Positions 9,425 to 15,566 of a stretch of DNA of 16,776 nucleotides are shown in pieces. The notes beneath the pieces were generated by a model, which had not been told where the DNA came from, made no database searches, and saw only the letters and a program-made list of their open reading frames with translations. The position numbers and the translations under genes are program-made. This stretch comes from an uncultured Ruminococcus sp. (GTDB lineage Bacteria > Bacillota > Clostridia > Oscillospirales > Ruminococcaceae). The stretch spans positions 1-16,776 of the forward strand of contig CAMWUB010000006.1 of assembly GCA_947177345.1 (NCBI GenBank), in the 5' to 3' direction. Numbering within the stretch: position 1 is the stretch's first letter; every line of letters starts with the position of its first letter.

Positions 9425-9618
9425 TTGAAATGCTCCCTTTTGTGGTATAATAGAATTATATCAAAATTAAATCTAACGAAAGGGGGAATTTATTATGCCA
9501 AAAGGGAAGCCAAACAAAAGATATACACCAGAATTTAAAATAATGGTTGTAGAAACAATTTAGTCGCTTTGCATAAATTTCTTTCCTAAACTTTGTCTAA
9601 TTTTTTGGGGTCAATTCA
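9425..9618 (+). mobile_element. Internally deleted IS3-family (IS150-like) element
   Basis: The left part carries TTGAAA (9425-9430), an extended -10 TGGTATAAT (9443-9451) and the ribosome site AAAGGGGG leading into an OrfA start. The right part, 9592-9618, reads TTTGTCTAATTTTTTGGGG followed by TCAATTCA, which looks like the right terminal repeat of IS150-type elements. Everything between, about 1.2 kb in a complete element, is missing, with the junction close to 9560. The left terminal repeat is not recognisable between yyaL and the promoter. Assignment of the right end is from memory of the family consensus and is less secure than the OrfA match. Confidence 0.5.
9495..9563 (+). pseudogene. 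IS3-family transposase OrfA, N-terminal stub
   Basis: Twenty-two codons starting MPKGKPNKRYTPEFK and ending in VVETI before a TAG match the extreme N-terminus of IS3-family OrfA proteins, which are normally 90-180 residues with a helix-turn-helix. The helix-turn-helix, the leucine zipper and all of OrfB are absent. A strong ribosome site (AAAGGGGG, nine bases before the ATG) is still present. It is non-functional. Confidence 0.8.
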
Positions 9619-9882
9619 AAATTTGGACTGTGGCTTTTCTCGTTTCGTCTATAGAGTCCGTTGGTACTTCTTTGACTGGTCGTTGAGTTATTGAGCGTAT
9701 ACAATGTAACAGAAGCAAATATTAAAATTGAATGTTCCTATGAAACAGCAGACGGAAATATGAGCAGTTTCCGTGATAATCATCGTATCTGTCCTGATGT
9801 GTATGAGAATCAATTTTGATTACAGACAAGTATAAACAGACATAACAATACTTTTTAATTCGTTCTGACAAAATAATATATC

Positions 9883-9919
9883 CTGAGACTGTCCGTGTGG
9901 GCAGTCTCAGAACTTTTTT
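9883..9919 (+). terminator. Rho-independent terminator
   Basis: A 12-bp stem, CTGAGACTGTCC (9883-9894) with GGGCAGTCTCAG (9899-9910), has one T-G wobble and a four-base GTGT loop. It is followed by AACTTTTTT. It isolates the degraded IS/remnant zone from the 395-residue gene and may be the surviving terminator of the gene whose C-terminal remnant ends at 9819. Confidence 0.85.
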
Positions 9920-9965
9920 AATGTAAAACAATTCTCATATCAAGGAAAAAACGAACTGTTTTCAG

Positions 9966-9994
9966 TTTACAAAAATCTGATTTTGTGGTAGTAT
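9966..9994 (+). promoter_or_regulatory. Extended -10 promoter of the 395-residue gene
   Basis: TTTACA (9966-9971), a 17-base spacer and TAGTAT (9989-9994) preceded by TG-G form an extended -10 sigma-A promoter. A small inverted repeat, ACAAAA (9969-9974) with TTTTGT (9981-9986), lies between the boxes and could be an operator or chance. AAAGGAG follows at 10002-10008, ahead of the ATG at 10018. Confidence 0.6.
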
Positions 9995-10017
9995 AAAAAA
10001 GAAAGGAGTGTTTTGTT

Positions 10018-11205
10018 ATGAATGAATATGAAGAATTACACCGCTGGCTTGACGAACAAGCGGAAGACGATACTTCAACGGAAGAACTTTTACAGGAGTA
10101 CGGACTGACAATGGAAGAGGCTTCGGAGCAGGCGGACTTGTACAGGGAAAAATTTTTTGAATTACTGCGTAAATATGGAATTTGCAGTGATAATATAAGC
10201 GTGATGATTGCGGAACTGGACAGACTGATTTATAAAAATCAGAATGAAGATTTGCTGTTTGTCTATACGGCTTTGGTAGCGGAAAAAGGCTTATTATTCG
10301 GCAACATGGAAGACGAAGAACAGAAAATATTGTGTTGGCTTCAGCAAGCCAGCCATGCAGAAATATTCTCTAAAGCAATAAGAATGGAAAAAATATATCA
10401 GAAACGTCTGGAAAGTTTATCCGGATTTTCTGAAATTCCGGAAGCAGGAGAAACAGATACAGAAGAACAGGTGTTATTGTATCAGATGGCTTTACAGCAC
10501 GATTTTCTGTATAAAGGCAGAAAAAGTAATTTCTTTCTGGAAAATATCGGCGAACTTGTCCGGAAAGTCAATGCAAGTCCGGAACTGAAAGCTATAAAAC
10601 CTTATGTATACAGTGCGGTACTCAGCAGAAAACATAAGCTGATGGCAGACCGGAAAAATTACAGTCCGAATTTTGCGAATATTTTTGAAAAAAAGGATTA
10701 CAAAATAAAAACAGATAACGGCAAGAATTTTGATACTTATCAGTCCTATGTGGAATTATATGACCAGCTACAGCGGTATTATTATGACGAATCCGATATT
10801 GATTTTTCTGATTACTGCTTTGCACATCTGAACAACCTAAGTGAATGGTACTATGAAAATTGTGAACCGAATGAAGAAATTCCCATGACGCTGGAACTTA
10901 TAGCACAATGTACAACACGTATTGAGTTGGAAATTCCGAAATATATAGCTAAGCAACAGCCTGTACTGGAAATCGCATATAAGAATATTTTATTGAATGA
11001 AACAGACTGGCTTGATATGATATGTGAAGTCCAGAAGGGAGCAGATATTTCTGACTATTGCGAAAGACTGTATAAGTCGGCAGGCGGTGCGAGAATATGC
11101 AAGGATAGAAAACTTGCTTTACAATATGCAGAATTATACTTATGTGTTTTTATGGAAGAAATAAATTGTCGGATTTTAATGGAAGGCTATAAAAATTTTC
11201 TGTAA
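10018..11205 (+). CDS. Hypothetical 395-residue helical protein
   Basis: I do not recognise a family. The protein is soluble, acidic at the N-terminus (EYEELHRWLDEQAEDDTSTE) and helix-rich throughout, without signal peptide, membrane segment, zinc site or nucleotide-binding motif. Aromatic and acidic residues are dense around 240-290 (YVELYDQLQRYYYDESD). The start is well set by AAAGGAG ten bases upstream and a promoter at 9966-9994. It stands alone, with a terminator in front and a probable hairpin terminator directly behind, so it is likely monocistronic. Its codon use looks like that of the following genes. Function cannot be inferred. Confidence 0.8.
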   Translation: MNEYEELHRWLDEQAEDDTSTEELLQEYGLTMEEASEQADLYREKFFELLRKYGICSDNISVMIAELDRLIYKNQNEDLLFVYTALVAEKGLLFGNMEDEEQKILCWLQQASHAEIFSKAIRMEKIYQKRLESLSGFSEIPEAGETDTEEQVLLYQMALQHDFLYKGRKSNFFLENIGELVRKVNASPELKAIKPYVYSAVLSRKHKLMADRKNYSPNFANIFEKKDYKIKTDNGKNFDTYQSYVELYDQLQRYYYDESDIDFSDYCFAHLNNLSEWYYENCEPNEEIPMTLELIAQCTTRIELEIPKYIAKQQPVLEIAYKNILLNETDWLDMICEVQKGADISDYCERLYKSAGGARICKDRKLALQYAELYLCVFMEEINCRILMEGYKNFL

Positions 11206-11257
11206 AACAGTTCCGAAAAAAAATAAAATCCGGTAACTGTTTGGGGTATTCTTTTTT
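11205..11257 (+). terminator. Probable terminator after the 395-residue gene
   Basis: AAACAGTTCCG (11205-11215) can pair with CGGTAACTGTTT (11231-11242) with one bulged A, giving an 11-bp stem and a 15-base A-rich loop. It starts at the last base of the stop codon. A T-rich run (TTCTTTTTT, ending near 11257) follows after a short GGGGTA linker, so termination may be only partial. Confidence 0.5.
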
Positions 11258-11270
11258 ACGTGAATATGAT
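11241..11270 (+). promoter_or_regulatory. Possible promoter of the small membrane protein pair
   Basis: TTGGGG (11241-11246), 18 bases, and TATGAT (11265-11270) give a weak sigma-A-like promoter 54 bases ahead of the ATG at 11324. The -35 half is poor. It overlaps the terminator hairpin of the previous gene. Confidence 0.35.
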
Positions 11271-11323
11271 ATGATAAACTTGTAAGAGGAAAACTTACAA
11301 ATCACTTTACGGAGGAAAAGAAT

Positions 11324-11524
11324 ATGCTTTTAATTATTTTGTATGCTTTTTTAGGCTATAAAAGTGTCGGTTATCTGAAGTATCATTTTTTGCATATTGA
11401 GGCTACCTATACATTTAATGCCTTCAATTACTTCATGAAAACTTTAATTACAGGTTTGTTTTTCGGGTGGCTTACAATTCCGGTCATGGCAATTCACTGG
11501 CTGCTGATAGGCAGAAAGGCGTGA
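11324..11524 (+). CDS. Small membrane protein, 66 residues
   Basis: Two hydrophobic segments, about residues 1-20 (LLIILYAFLGYKSVGYL) and 41-62 (LITGLFFGWLTIPVMAIHWLLI), flank a short aromatic stretch. The protein ends in the basic GRKA, so it should sit in the cytoplasmic membrane with two helices. GGAGG lies eight bases upstream of the ATG. No family was recognised. The stop codon is five bases before the next ATG, so the two are probably translated in a coupled way. A hydrophobic peptide next to a small acidic protein could suggest a toxin-antitoxin or membrane partner pair, but nothing in the sequence proves it. Confidence 0.7.
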   Translation: MLLIILYAFLGYKSVGYLKYHFLHIEATYTFNAFNYFMKTLITGLFFGWLTIPVMAIHWLLIGRKA

Positions 11525-11529
11525 ATCTT

Positions 11530-11772
11530 ATGAAAATGCTTGGAAACGAACTGCATTCTATGCAGGATTTAAAGCACAATTTCAGTATTGATGAGCTGAT
11601 TTACAGCTATTACAGCGGTGAACTTGCCATATTTCTGAACAGTATCGCAGAATATGAAAAGGCAGAAAAACTTGATGATATTCCGCACAACGGCTACTTA
11701 TTGACAGGACTGTATGAATTATTTGAATTAAATCCGGAAGATTCAGATGAAGATATAAGAAATATATACTAA
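11530..11772 (+). CDS. Small acidic protein, 80 residues
   Basis: This soluble acidic protein is predicted helical, with SIDELIYSYYSGELAIFL followed by EYEKAEKL in the middle and a very acidic tail (ELNPEDSDEDIRNIY). I chose the ATG at 11530, which has AAAGGCG upstream. A GTG at 11521 in the same frame overlaps the previous stop as GTGA and is the alternative. It follows the small membrane protein by five bases. Its TAA (11770-11772) lies inside a palindrome shared with the operon promoter downstream, so its end overlaps a likely operator. Function is unknown. Confidence 0.68.
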   Translation: MKMLGNELHSMQDLKHNFSIDELIYSYYSGELAIFLNSIAEYEKAEKLDDIPHNGYLLTGLYELFELNPEDSDEDIRNIY

Positions 11773-11804
11773 AAAGTATTATACATAAATATTTTTTGTA
11801 TATT
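11765..11804 (+). promoter_or_regulatory. Putative regulator operator, copy A (upstream of the XRE gene)
   Basis: ATACT (11766-11770), AAAA, AGTAT (11775-11779) form a palindrome with five-base arms. The 13 bases ACTAAAAAGTATT (11768-11780) are identical to those at 12249-12261, and both copies carry ATATTTTTT at the same offset of 21 bases (11789-11797 and 12270-12278). A promoter here would be weak (TTATAC 11779-11784; TATATT 11799-11804, short spacing). The most direct reading is an operator for autoregulation of the XRE gene, whose ATG is 58 bases further on. Confidence 0.5.
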
Positions 11805-11861
11805 GAACTTGTTAACCGGACAGCATAAAATAATACCAAAAGATATTGGAGGTATTATCTT

Positions 11862-12194
11862 ATGGAAAACAAAGTCGGCGAAAGAATCCGTTATCATCGT
11901 TTACAGCGTGGAATGAGTCAGGAAAAACTTGCATTAATGGCTGGGATAAATCCGGCGTTTCTGGGACATCTGGAGCGTGGTCTGAAAAGTCCCACGATGA
12001 CAACGCTTGATAAGATTATTGAGGCTCTGGGGCTGAGTTACAGTGAGTTTTTTAATGATACTATACGTCCCGAAGATACGGAAAGCAGAAAGTTTTATAT
12101 GGATATGATTATGAACTGTGCTAAACGTCTGTCTGATGACAAGCTAAAGACAGTCGCTGACATTATGCTGAAGCTGATTGACCTGACAGAATAA
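11862..12194 (+). CDS. XRE-family (Cro/CI-type) transcriptional regulator
   Basis: This 110-residue DNA-binding protein has a classic HTH_3 domain at residues 5-64: VGERIRYHRLQRGMSQ, then the helix-turn-helix QEKLALMAG (20-28) and NPAFLGHLERG (30-40), and the capping SPTMTTLDKIIEALGL. The 45-residue C-terminus (RKFYMDMIMNCAKRL...) is helical and probably dimerises; no peptidase or sensor domain is fused to it. GGAGG lies ten bases ahead of the ATG. It faces the six-gene operon that follows. Related palindromes lie upstream of it and over the operon -35 box, so it is most likely the local repressor of both. Some proteins of this kind lose activity through a partner protein; none is obvious here. 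Confidence 0.92.
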   Translation: MENKVGERIRYHRLQRGMSQEKLALMAGINPAFLGHLERGLKSPTMTTLDKIIEALGLSYSEFFNDTIRPEDTESRKFYMDMIMNCAKRLSDDKLKTVADIMLKLIDLTE

Positions 12195-12196
12195 CA

Positions 12197-12238
12197 AATA
12201 AATTTTGTCTGACCATATTTGGTCAGATTAAATTTATT
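12197..12238. terminator. Long inverted repeat after the XRE gene
   Basis: An inner perfect 8-bp stem, TCTGACCA (12208-12215) with TGGTCAGA (12220-12227) and a TATT loop, is extended by an outer 9-bp stem, AATAAATTT (12197-12205) with AAATTTATT (12230-12238), across a 2x2 internal loop. It lacks a clean T run on the + strand. It starts two bases after the stop codon, so terminator of the regulator gene is the likely role, but a second operator or RNA stabiliser is possible. Confidence 0.6.
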
Positions 12239-12245
12239 GAAAAAT

Positions 12246-12288
12246 AATACTAAAAAGTATTGACATACAATATTTTTTATGATATAAT
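12246..12288 (+). promoter_or_regulatory. Strong operon promoter with palindrome over the -35 box (copy B)
   Basis: TTGACA (12260-12265), 17 bases, TATAAT (12283-12288) is a perfect consensus sigma-A promoter. A perfect palindrome, AATACT (12246-12251), AAAA, AGTATT (12256-12261), overlaps the first two bases of the -35 box. A bound repressor would block RNA polymerase here. The same palindrome core lies ahead of the XRE gene at 11766-11779. Confidence 0.82.
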
Positions 12289-12353
12289 AGCTGATATGAA
12301 GTATTTTTTAGTTTGAGATGAAAACTGAGTTGATTTTGTAGGAGTGCTTTAAT

Positions 12354-13859
12354 ATGATTTGTAAAAATTGCGGTAGTGAATTGCCAAACAGTGCGAATTT
12401 CTGTAGTAAATGTGGCTCATCTCAGAAGCCTTCAGATACAGCGTCTAAGCAGTTGAATTATTATTTAGAAATATGGGAGCATATTAAAGAGCTCAGCAAT
12501 TCTTATAAAAAGTCTGAAAATAAAAATTCTAATTTTGATTCGGTTGAAATAGAAGAAAAGGTGCAGGAAGTAATAGTAGGTATCGTTGGTTGGATTGTTA
12601 TCATTATTTATATGATAGTGATGGGATTCTCTTGGAAGAATTTTTTTATTGGACTTATCATAGGTCTTATTATAAGTAGTGTTATAAATGCCACTATTGG
12701 GTTGCTCATATCAAAAGTAGTAGGCTTTGTAGTTGACTTTTTATATGAAATTACGGACAGTTCTAGAAATTTCAACAAGAAAATCAACAAGAAGATAAAT
12801 TATTGGAGGAAAGACCCTGTTTTTATAAAGGTCAAACAGTTGCAGGAAACTGCTTGTCAAAAATATATGCATATGAGCATTGCAGAGTTTGCGACAGAAA
12901 AATTTAATGCAGGCTTTGGCGAAAACAGAAGAATCAGTGATTTATTGAAACTTTCAGAGCAGAAGCCAAACGCTTCATTGGAACAATTGATAGATATTTA
13001 TTATTCTGGCTTGTTTAGACAAGTTATAATTGAACGTATTTTTGACCTTAGTGCTGAACATACAAAATTAATACGTAGTCTTGAAACTGAAAATAATAAG
13101 TGTCCTGCCGAAATAATGAATCGTTTGCATTGTTGTGAAAATTCTCTTGAAAAACTTATTGATGATGCAGATGATATGTCTGATTTGGAACTTTTAGAAC
13201 GTGTATTAGAAGCCAGTGATATATTTAATACGCTCTGTAAGGAATTTGAAGAAATCAAGAATAAGGAAAAGCTGGAAGCAGAGCGTCTTAAAAAAGAAAA
13301 GGAACAACGTCGTAAAGAGGAAGAAGAACGCCGTAAAAGAGAAGAAGAGCAAAGAAAAAAGAATTTTCCGCCTGCTTGCTACACAGATGTAAATTCTGCT
13401 GAACAAGCGTTATATGAACTTCGCTTTTGTTATAATGAAAAATTGCAGTCTATTCATGATGAAGCATATGACCTTGTATGGGAGTTTTTTAGATATCCTT
13501 CAGAATACGGAAATGAAAAAAATAGTAAAATCATCAGGGCAGAGAAAAAATTGCTTTCTGTTGTCAATCATACAATAGATGCAATTCGGTATAATGATGA
13601 TAGCTTGATTGAAAAACTTTCAGCAGAACGTGCAGAATATAAAAGATTATTTGAAGAAGCAAAACACTATTCAAAAGATTCAGATGTTTCTTCGAAAATT
13701 ACAAGTGATTTGATTAAGCATGGATTTGCATTTGTAGGCAGAAAAATTCTTTGCAAATGTGGGGACTGCACATATTATAGACAAGGATATTGTTATGAAA
13801 CAGGGAAAAGGGTTAGTAAAAGTGGTGGTTCTTGCTATAGATTCGAATATAATGGGTAA
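12354..13859 (+). CDS. Membrane-anchored zinc-ribbon / coiled-coil / Cys-module protein
   Basis: This 501-residue protein has an unusual order of parts. A zinc ribbon at residues 3-20 (C3-x2-C6 ... C17-x2-C20) is followed by a charged linker, then two membrane helices at about 72-91 and 96-120 with a hydrophobic tail to about 131. A long helical region follows, with a strongly charged coiled coil of Glu/Lys/Arg repeats at about 297-337 (KEEEERRKREEEQRKK). The C-terminus carries a four-Cys module: C469-x2-C472 ... C480 ... C494-x2-F497. The same module recurs twice in each of the next two proteins. There is no signal peptide; both termini are probably cytoplasmic. AGGAG stands 13 bases before the ATG and a consensus promoter further up. 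It is the first gene of a six-gene operon. Known zinc-ribbon membrane proteins are often adaptors; the exact role is unknown. Confidence 0.85.
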   Translation: MICKNCGSELPNSANFCSKCGSSQKPSDTASKQLNYYLEIWEHIKELSNSYKKSENKNSNFDSVEIEEKVQEVIVGIVGWIVIIIYMIVMGFSWKNFFIGLIIGLIISSVINATIGLLISKVVGFVVDFLYEITDSSRNFNKKINKKINYWRKDPVFIKVKQLQETACQKYMHMSIAEFATEKFNAGFGENRRISDLLKLSEQKPNASLEQLIDIYYSGLFRQVIIERIFDLSAEHTKLIRSLETENNKCPAEIMNRLHCCENSLEKLIDDADDMSDLELLERVLEASDIFNTLCKEFEEIKNKEKLEAERLKKEKEQRRKEEEERRKREEEQRKKNFPPACYTDVNSAEQALYELRFCYNEKLQSIHDEAYDLVWEFFRYPSEYGNEKNSKIIRAEKKLLSVVNHTIDAIRYNDDSLIEKLSAERAEYKRLFEEAKHYSKDSDVSSKITSDLIKHGFAFVGRKILCKCGDCTYYRQGYCYETGKRVSKSGGSCYRFEYNG

Positions 13860-13899
13860 CTCACATTGTAAAAATATTTTATGAGAGGAGGTGACAATA

Positions 13900-14160
13900 A
13901 TGGGAAAAACCTGTGGCGATTGCATATATTGCGGTACGAGTGGCGGTTGGAGATGGCAGAATGCGGAGCATTGCAACAAACAGAATATTGATGTTGAGTA
14001 TGATAAACCGGCATGCTACTATTTCAGAGAAGATTCAAACGGCTGTTGTTATGATTGCACTTACTTCAAAGACGGATTGACAGGCGGTAAATGCACCTAT
14101 CATAACAAGAGGATTTCAAATGCAAACAGTTATGTATGTTCCAGCTTTGTGGAAGATTAA
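13900..14160 (+). CDS. Small cysteine-rich protein with two four-Cys modules (86 residues)
   Basis: Two tandem modules fill the protein: C5-x2-C8 ... C25 ... C39-x2-F42 and C50-x2-C53 ... C65 ... C80-x2-F83, with extra Cys at 11 and 49. Each set of four Cys could hold one Zn2+ (inference). The lack of a signal peptide argues against secreted disulfide knots. I chose ATG 13900 because a GTG in frame at 13891 lies within the ribosome site AGAGGAGGTGA (13884-13894). It lies 40 bases after the zinc-ribbon gene, whose C-terminus bears the same module, and 23 bases before a paralogue. It was not recognised as a named family. Confidence 0.8.
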   Translation: MGKTCGDCIYCGTSGGWRWQNAEHCNKQNIDVEYDKPACYYFREDSNGCCYDCTYFKDGLTGGKCTYHNKRISNANSYVCSSFVED

Positions 14161-14183
14161 AAAAATAAAGGAGGTTTATTATT

Positions 14184-14462
14184 ATGGCAGAAGGAAGAGA
14201 ATGTTGGGATTGCTTCTACTGTGGCGAAAGAATTTCATCGGCTGTCTACAAATGCAATAAAACAGGAAGAAGAGTGAACGGAGATGACACTTGCAGTAAT
14301 TTCCTTCCCGAAGACGGTGCAGGTGTTCACGCTTGCTATGAGTGTGAGTATTTCGGTACATATAAGCCGTGTACCATTCTGGAAAGGGAAAATTACTGTG
14401 AAAGAAAAAAGAAAGTCGTTGACCCGCATGGTCTTGCCTGCTCATCTTTTGTAGAGGGGTGA
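14184..14462 (+). CDS. Small cysteine-rich protein with two four-Cys modules (92 residues)
   Basis: It is a paralogue of the preceding gene: C7-x2-C10 ... C24 ... C37-x2-F40 and C51-x2-C54 ... C72 ... C86-x2-F89, with extra Cys at 13 and 63. It ends CSSFVEG against CSSFVED in its neighbour. There is no signal peptide or membrane segment. AAGGAGG (14167-14173) lies 10 bases before the ATG. The stop is six bases before the next ATG, and the next gene's ribosome site overlaps this stop, so the genes are translationally linked. A tandem duplication of the upstream gene is the likely origin. A zinc-binding partner of the membrane protein is an inference. Confidence 0.8.
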   Translation: MAEGRECWDCFYCGERISSAVYKCNKTGRRVNGDDTCSNFLPEDGAGVHACYECEYFGTYKPCTILERENYCERKKKVVDPHGLACSSFVEG

Positions 14463-14468
14463 TTGATA

Positions 14469-15218
14469 ATGGGTCTTTTTGACAAGGCAAAGGATAACTA
14501 CGAAAAGCGTCAGAAGATTGCAGAATGGAATTATCAGGCTCGTGAGTATGTCAGCGAAGGTCAGCGTGTTTATGAGGAAGCTTATGGCAATCTTGCTTAT
14601 GCGTGCATGAAAGTTGAAAACAAAATGCAGGATTTTGTACGCTGGAAACAGAAAGTTTTAGATGAAATAAACCGTACTCTTAAAACTCTTGATTCTCAGC
14701 ACAGTGATTTGAAGCTGTCATTAAAAGTGGATTTTATCAATCTGGAAATTTGTGCTGTTACACAGAGTGAACAGCTTGACTGTGTAGACCGTGCACTTGC
14801 TACATGGGTAGTACCTTCGATTTCAGATTTGTTTCATAATATTTCATCAGAAGAATATTATGAAGCCAAGCAGAATATGCAGCAGGCTAAAATGTACAAG
14901 GCACAGATGAAAGCAAAACGTGATGAACTTAAACAGGCAAAATATGCTGTACAGGCAATACCGATTTTTATCAGTGATGAAAAAAGTCAGATTGAACAGC
15001 TTATGGACAAGTTCCGTAAAACTGCTGAAAATATAAGTCAGAGCAATACGGAAGAACGTGTAAGTAGTTTACAGCAGATTGCAAAACTGATTGCTGATTC
15101 TCTTTCTACAAAGTTCATTGATAATCAGTATCAGGTTACAGAACAGTATACAGATATTCACAGGCAGATTGCTATGACAAATCAGTCATTGGAAAATGCT
15201 GTCTGGCTGATTGGGTGA
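14469..15218 (+). CDS. Helical coiled-coil protein of the operon, 249 residues
   Basis: I do not recognise a family. The protein begins MGLFDKAKDNYEKRQKIAEWNY and is predicted helical almost throughout, with heptad-like stretches around 45-80 (VENKMQDFVRWKQKVLDEIN) and 135-165 (YEAKQNMQQAKMYKAQMKAK). A more hydrophobic break (LATWVVPSISDLFHNI) lies near 110-127. There is no signal peptide or true membrane helix. I chose the ATG at 14469, seven bases after GGGGTG; a TTG at 14463 in the same frame is less likely. The stop TGA (15216-15218) nearly touches the next gene, a sign that the two products work in fixed ratio. It could be a scaffold or a peripheral membrane protein. Confidence 0.78.
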   Translation: MGLFDKAKDNYEKRQKIAEWNYQAREYVSEGQRVYEEAYGNLAYACMKVENKMQDFVRWKQKVLDEINRTLKTLDSQHSDLKLSLKVDFINLEICAVTQSEQLDCVDRALATWVVPSISDLFHNISSEEYYEAKQNMQQAKMYKAQMKAKRDELKQAKYAVQAIPIFISDEKSQIEQLMDKFRKTAENISQSNTEERVSSLQQIAKLIADSLSTKFIDNQYQVTEQYTDIHRQIAMTNQSLENAVWLIG

Positions 15219-15222
15219 CGTT

Positions 15223-15555
15223 ATGAATTTTCAGTTAATTCAGCAGAATACTGTTTCCAGTGGTAAAAGCGTTCTGGAAAGTGTTGAAAATATTCTCATT
15301 TGTGAGGCTTACTGTGTACAGGCGGAATTATACCGTAACTATCTGAGACAAAACAGAGAATTAGCAGACTTATATCTTGATATGTTCAGAAATATGAATG
15401 ATAAGATATTTCAGCAGGCTATGCAGATTCTTGATTTGGCAATTCAGGAAGCCAATGTTCCACTTGCAGAATGTGCTATTCAAATCGTCAACACTATGAA
15501 AGATACATATCCACAATTCTATAAATCCTATGTTAAACAACTATTCGGAAAATAA
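15223..15555 (+). CDS. Small helical protein of the operon, 110 residues
   Basis: No known domain is recognised. The protein is all-helical and soluble, with hydrophobic residues spaced for a helical bundle (ELADLYLDMFRNMNDKIFQQ, ILDLAIQEANVPLAECAIQI) and a basic end (KSYVKQLFGK). I chose the ATG at 15223, with GGGTG overlapping the previous stop; a TTG at 15211 in frame would make 114 residues with a seven-base overlap. The four-base gap to the previous gene and 11 bases to the next suggest coupled translation and complex formation. Confidence 0.72.
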   Translation: MNFQLIQQNTVSSGKSVLESVENILICEAYCVQAELYRNYLRQNRELADLYLDMFRNMNDKIFQQAMQILDLAIQEANVPLAECAIQIVNTMKDTYPQFYKSYVKQLFGK

Positions 15556-15566
15556 GGTGAAAGATT

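Larger units (their letters stand above)
9564..10017 (+). other. Intergenic stretch with IS end, coding remnant, terminator and promoter
   Basis: No intact gene is present. In order the stretch holds the probable IS3 right end (9592-9618), about 60 bases with no clear content, and an open stretch of 47 codons without a start codon (9676-9816, TGA at 9817-9819). That stretch includes NVTEANIKIECSYETADGN and DNHRICPDVYENQF and looks like the C-terminus of a lost protein that I cannot name. A strong terminator (9883-9919) and the promoter of the next gene follow. Confidence 0.4.

Noticed and set aside
9722..9931. 69-codon - strand open frame between yyaL and the 395-residue gene
   Set aside because: It runs through the terminator hairpin and has no ribosome site; the + strand remnant explains the region better.
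13680..13979. 99-codon - strand open frame over the Cys-module region
   Set aside because: It is antisense to the end of the 501-residue gene and the start of the 86-residue gene, whose Cys patterns and ribosome sites are clear.
13900..14462. Secreted disulfide-rich peptides or bacteriocins
   Set aside because: There is no leader peptide, no GG cleavage site, no transporter or modification enzyme nearby, and C-x2-C spacing fits zinc sites better.
14182..14490. 102-codon - strand open frame opposite the 92-residue Cys-rich gene
   Set aside because: It is a shadow; the + strand gene has AAGGAGG and a repeated Cys module.
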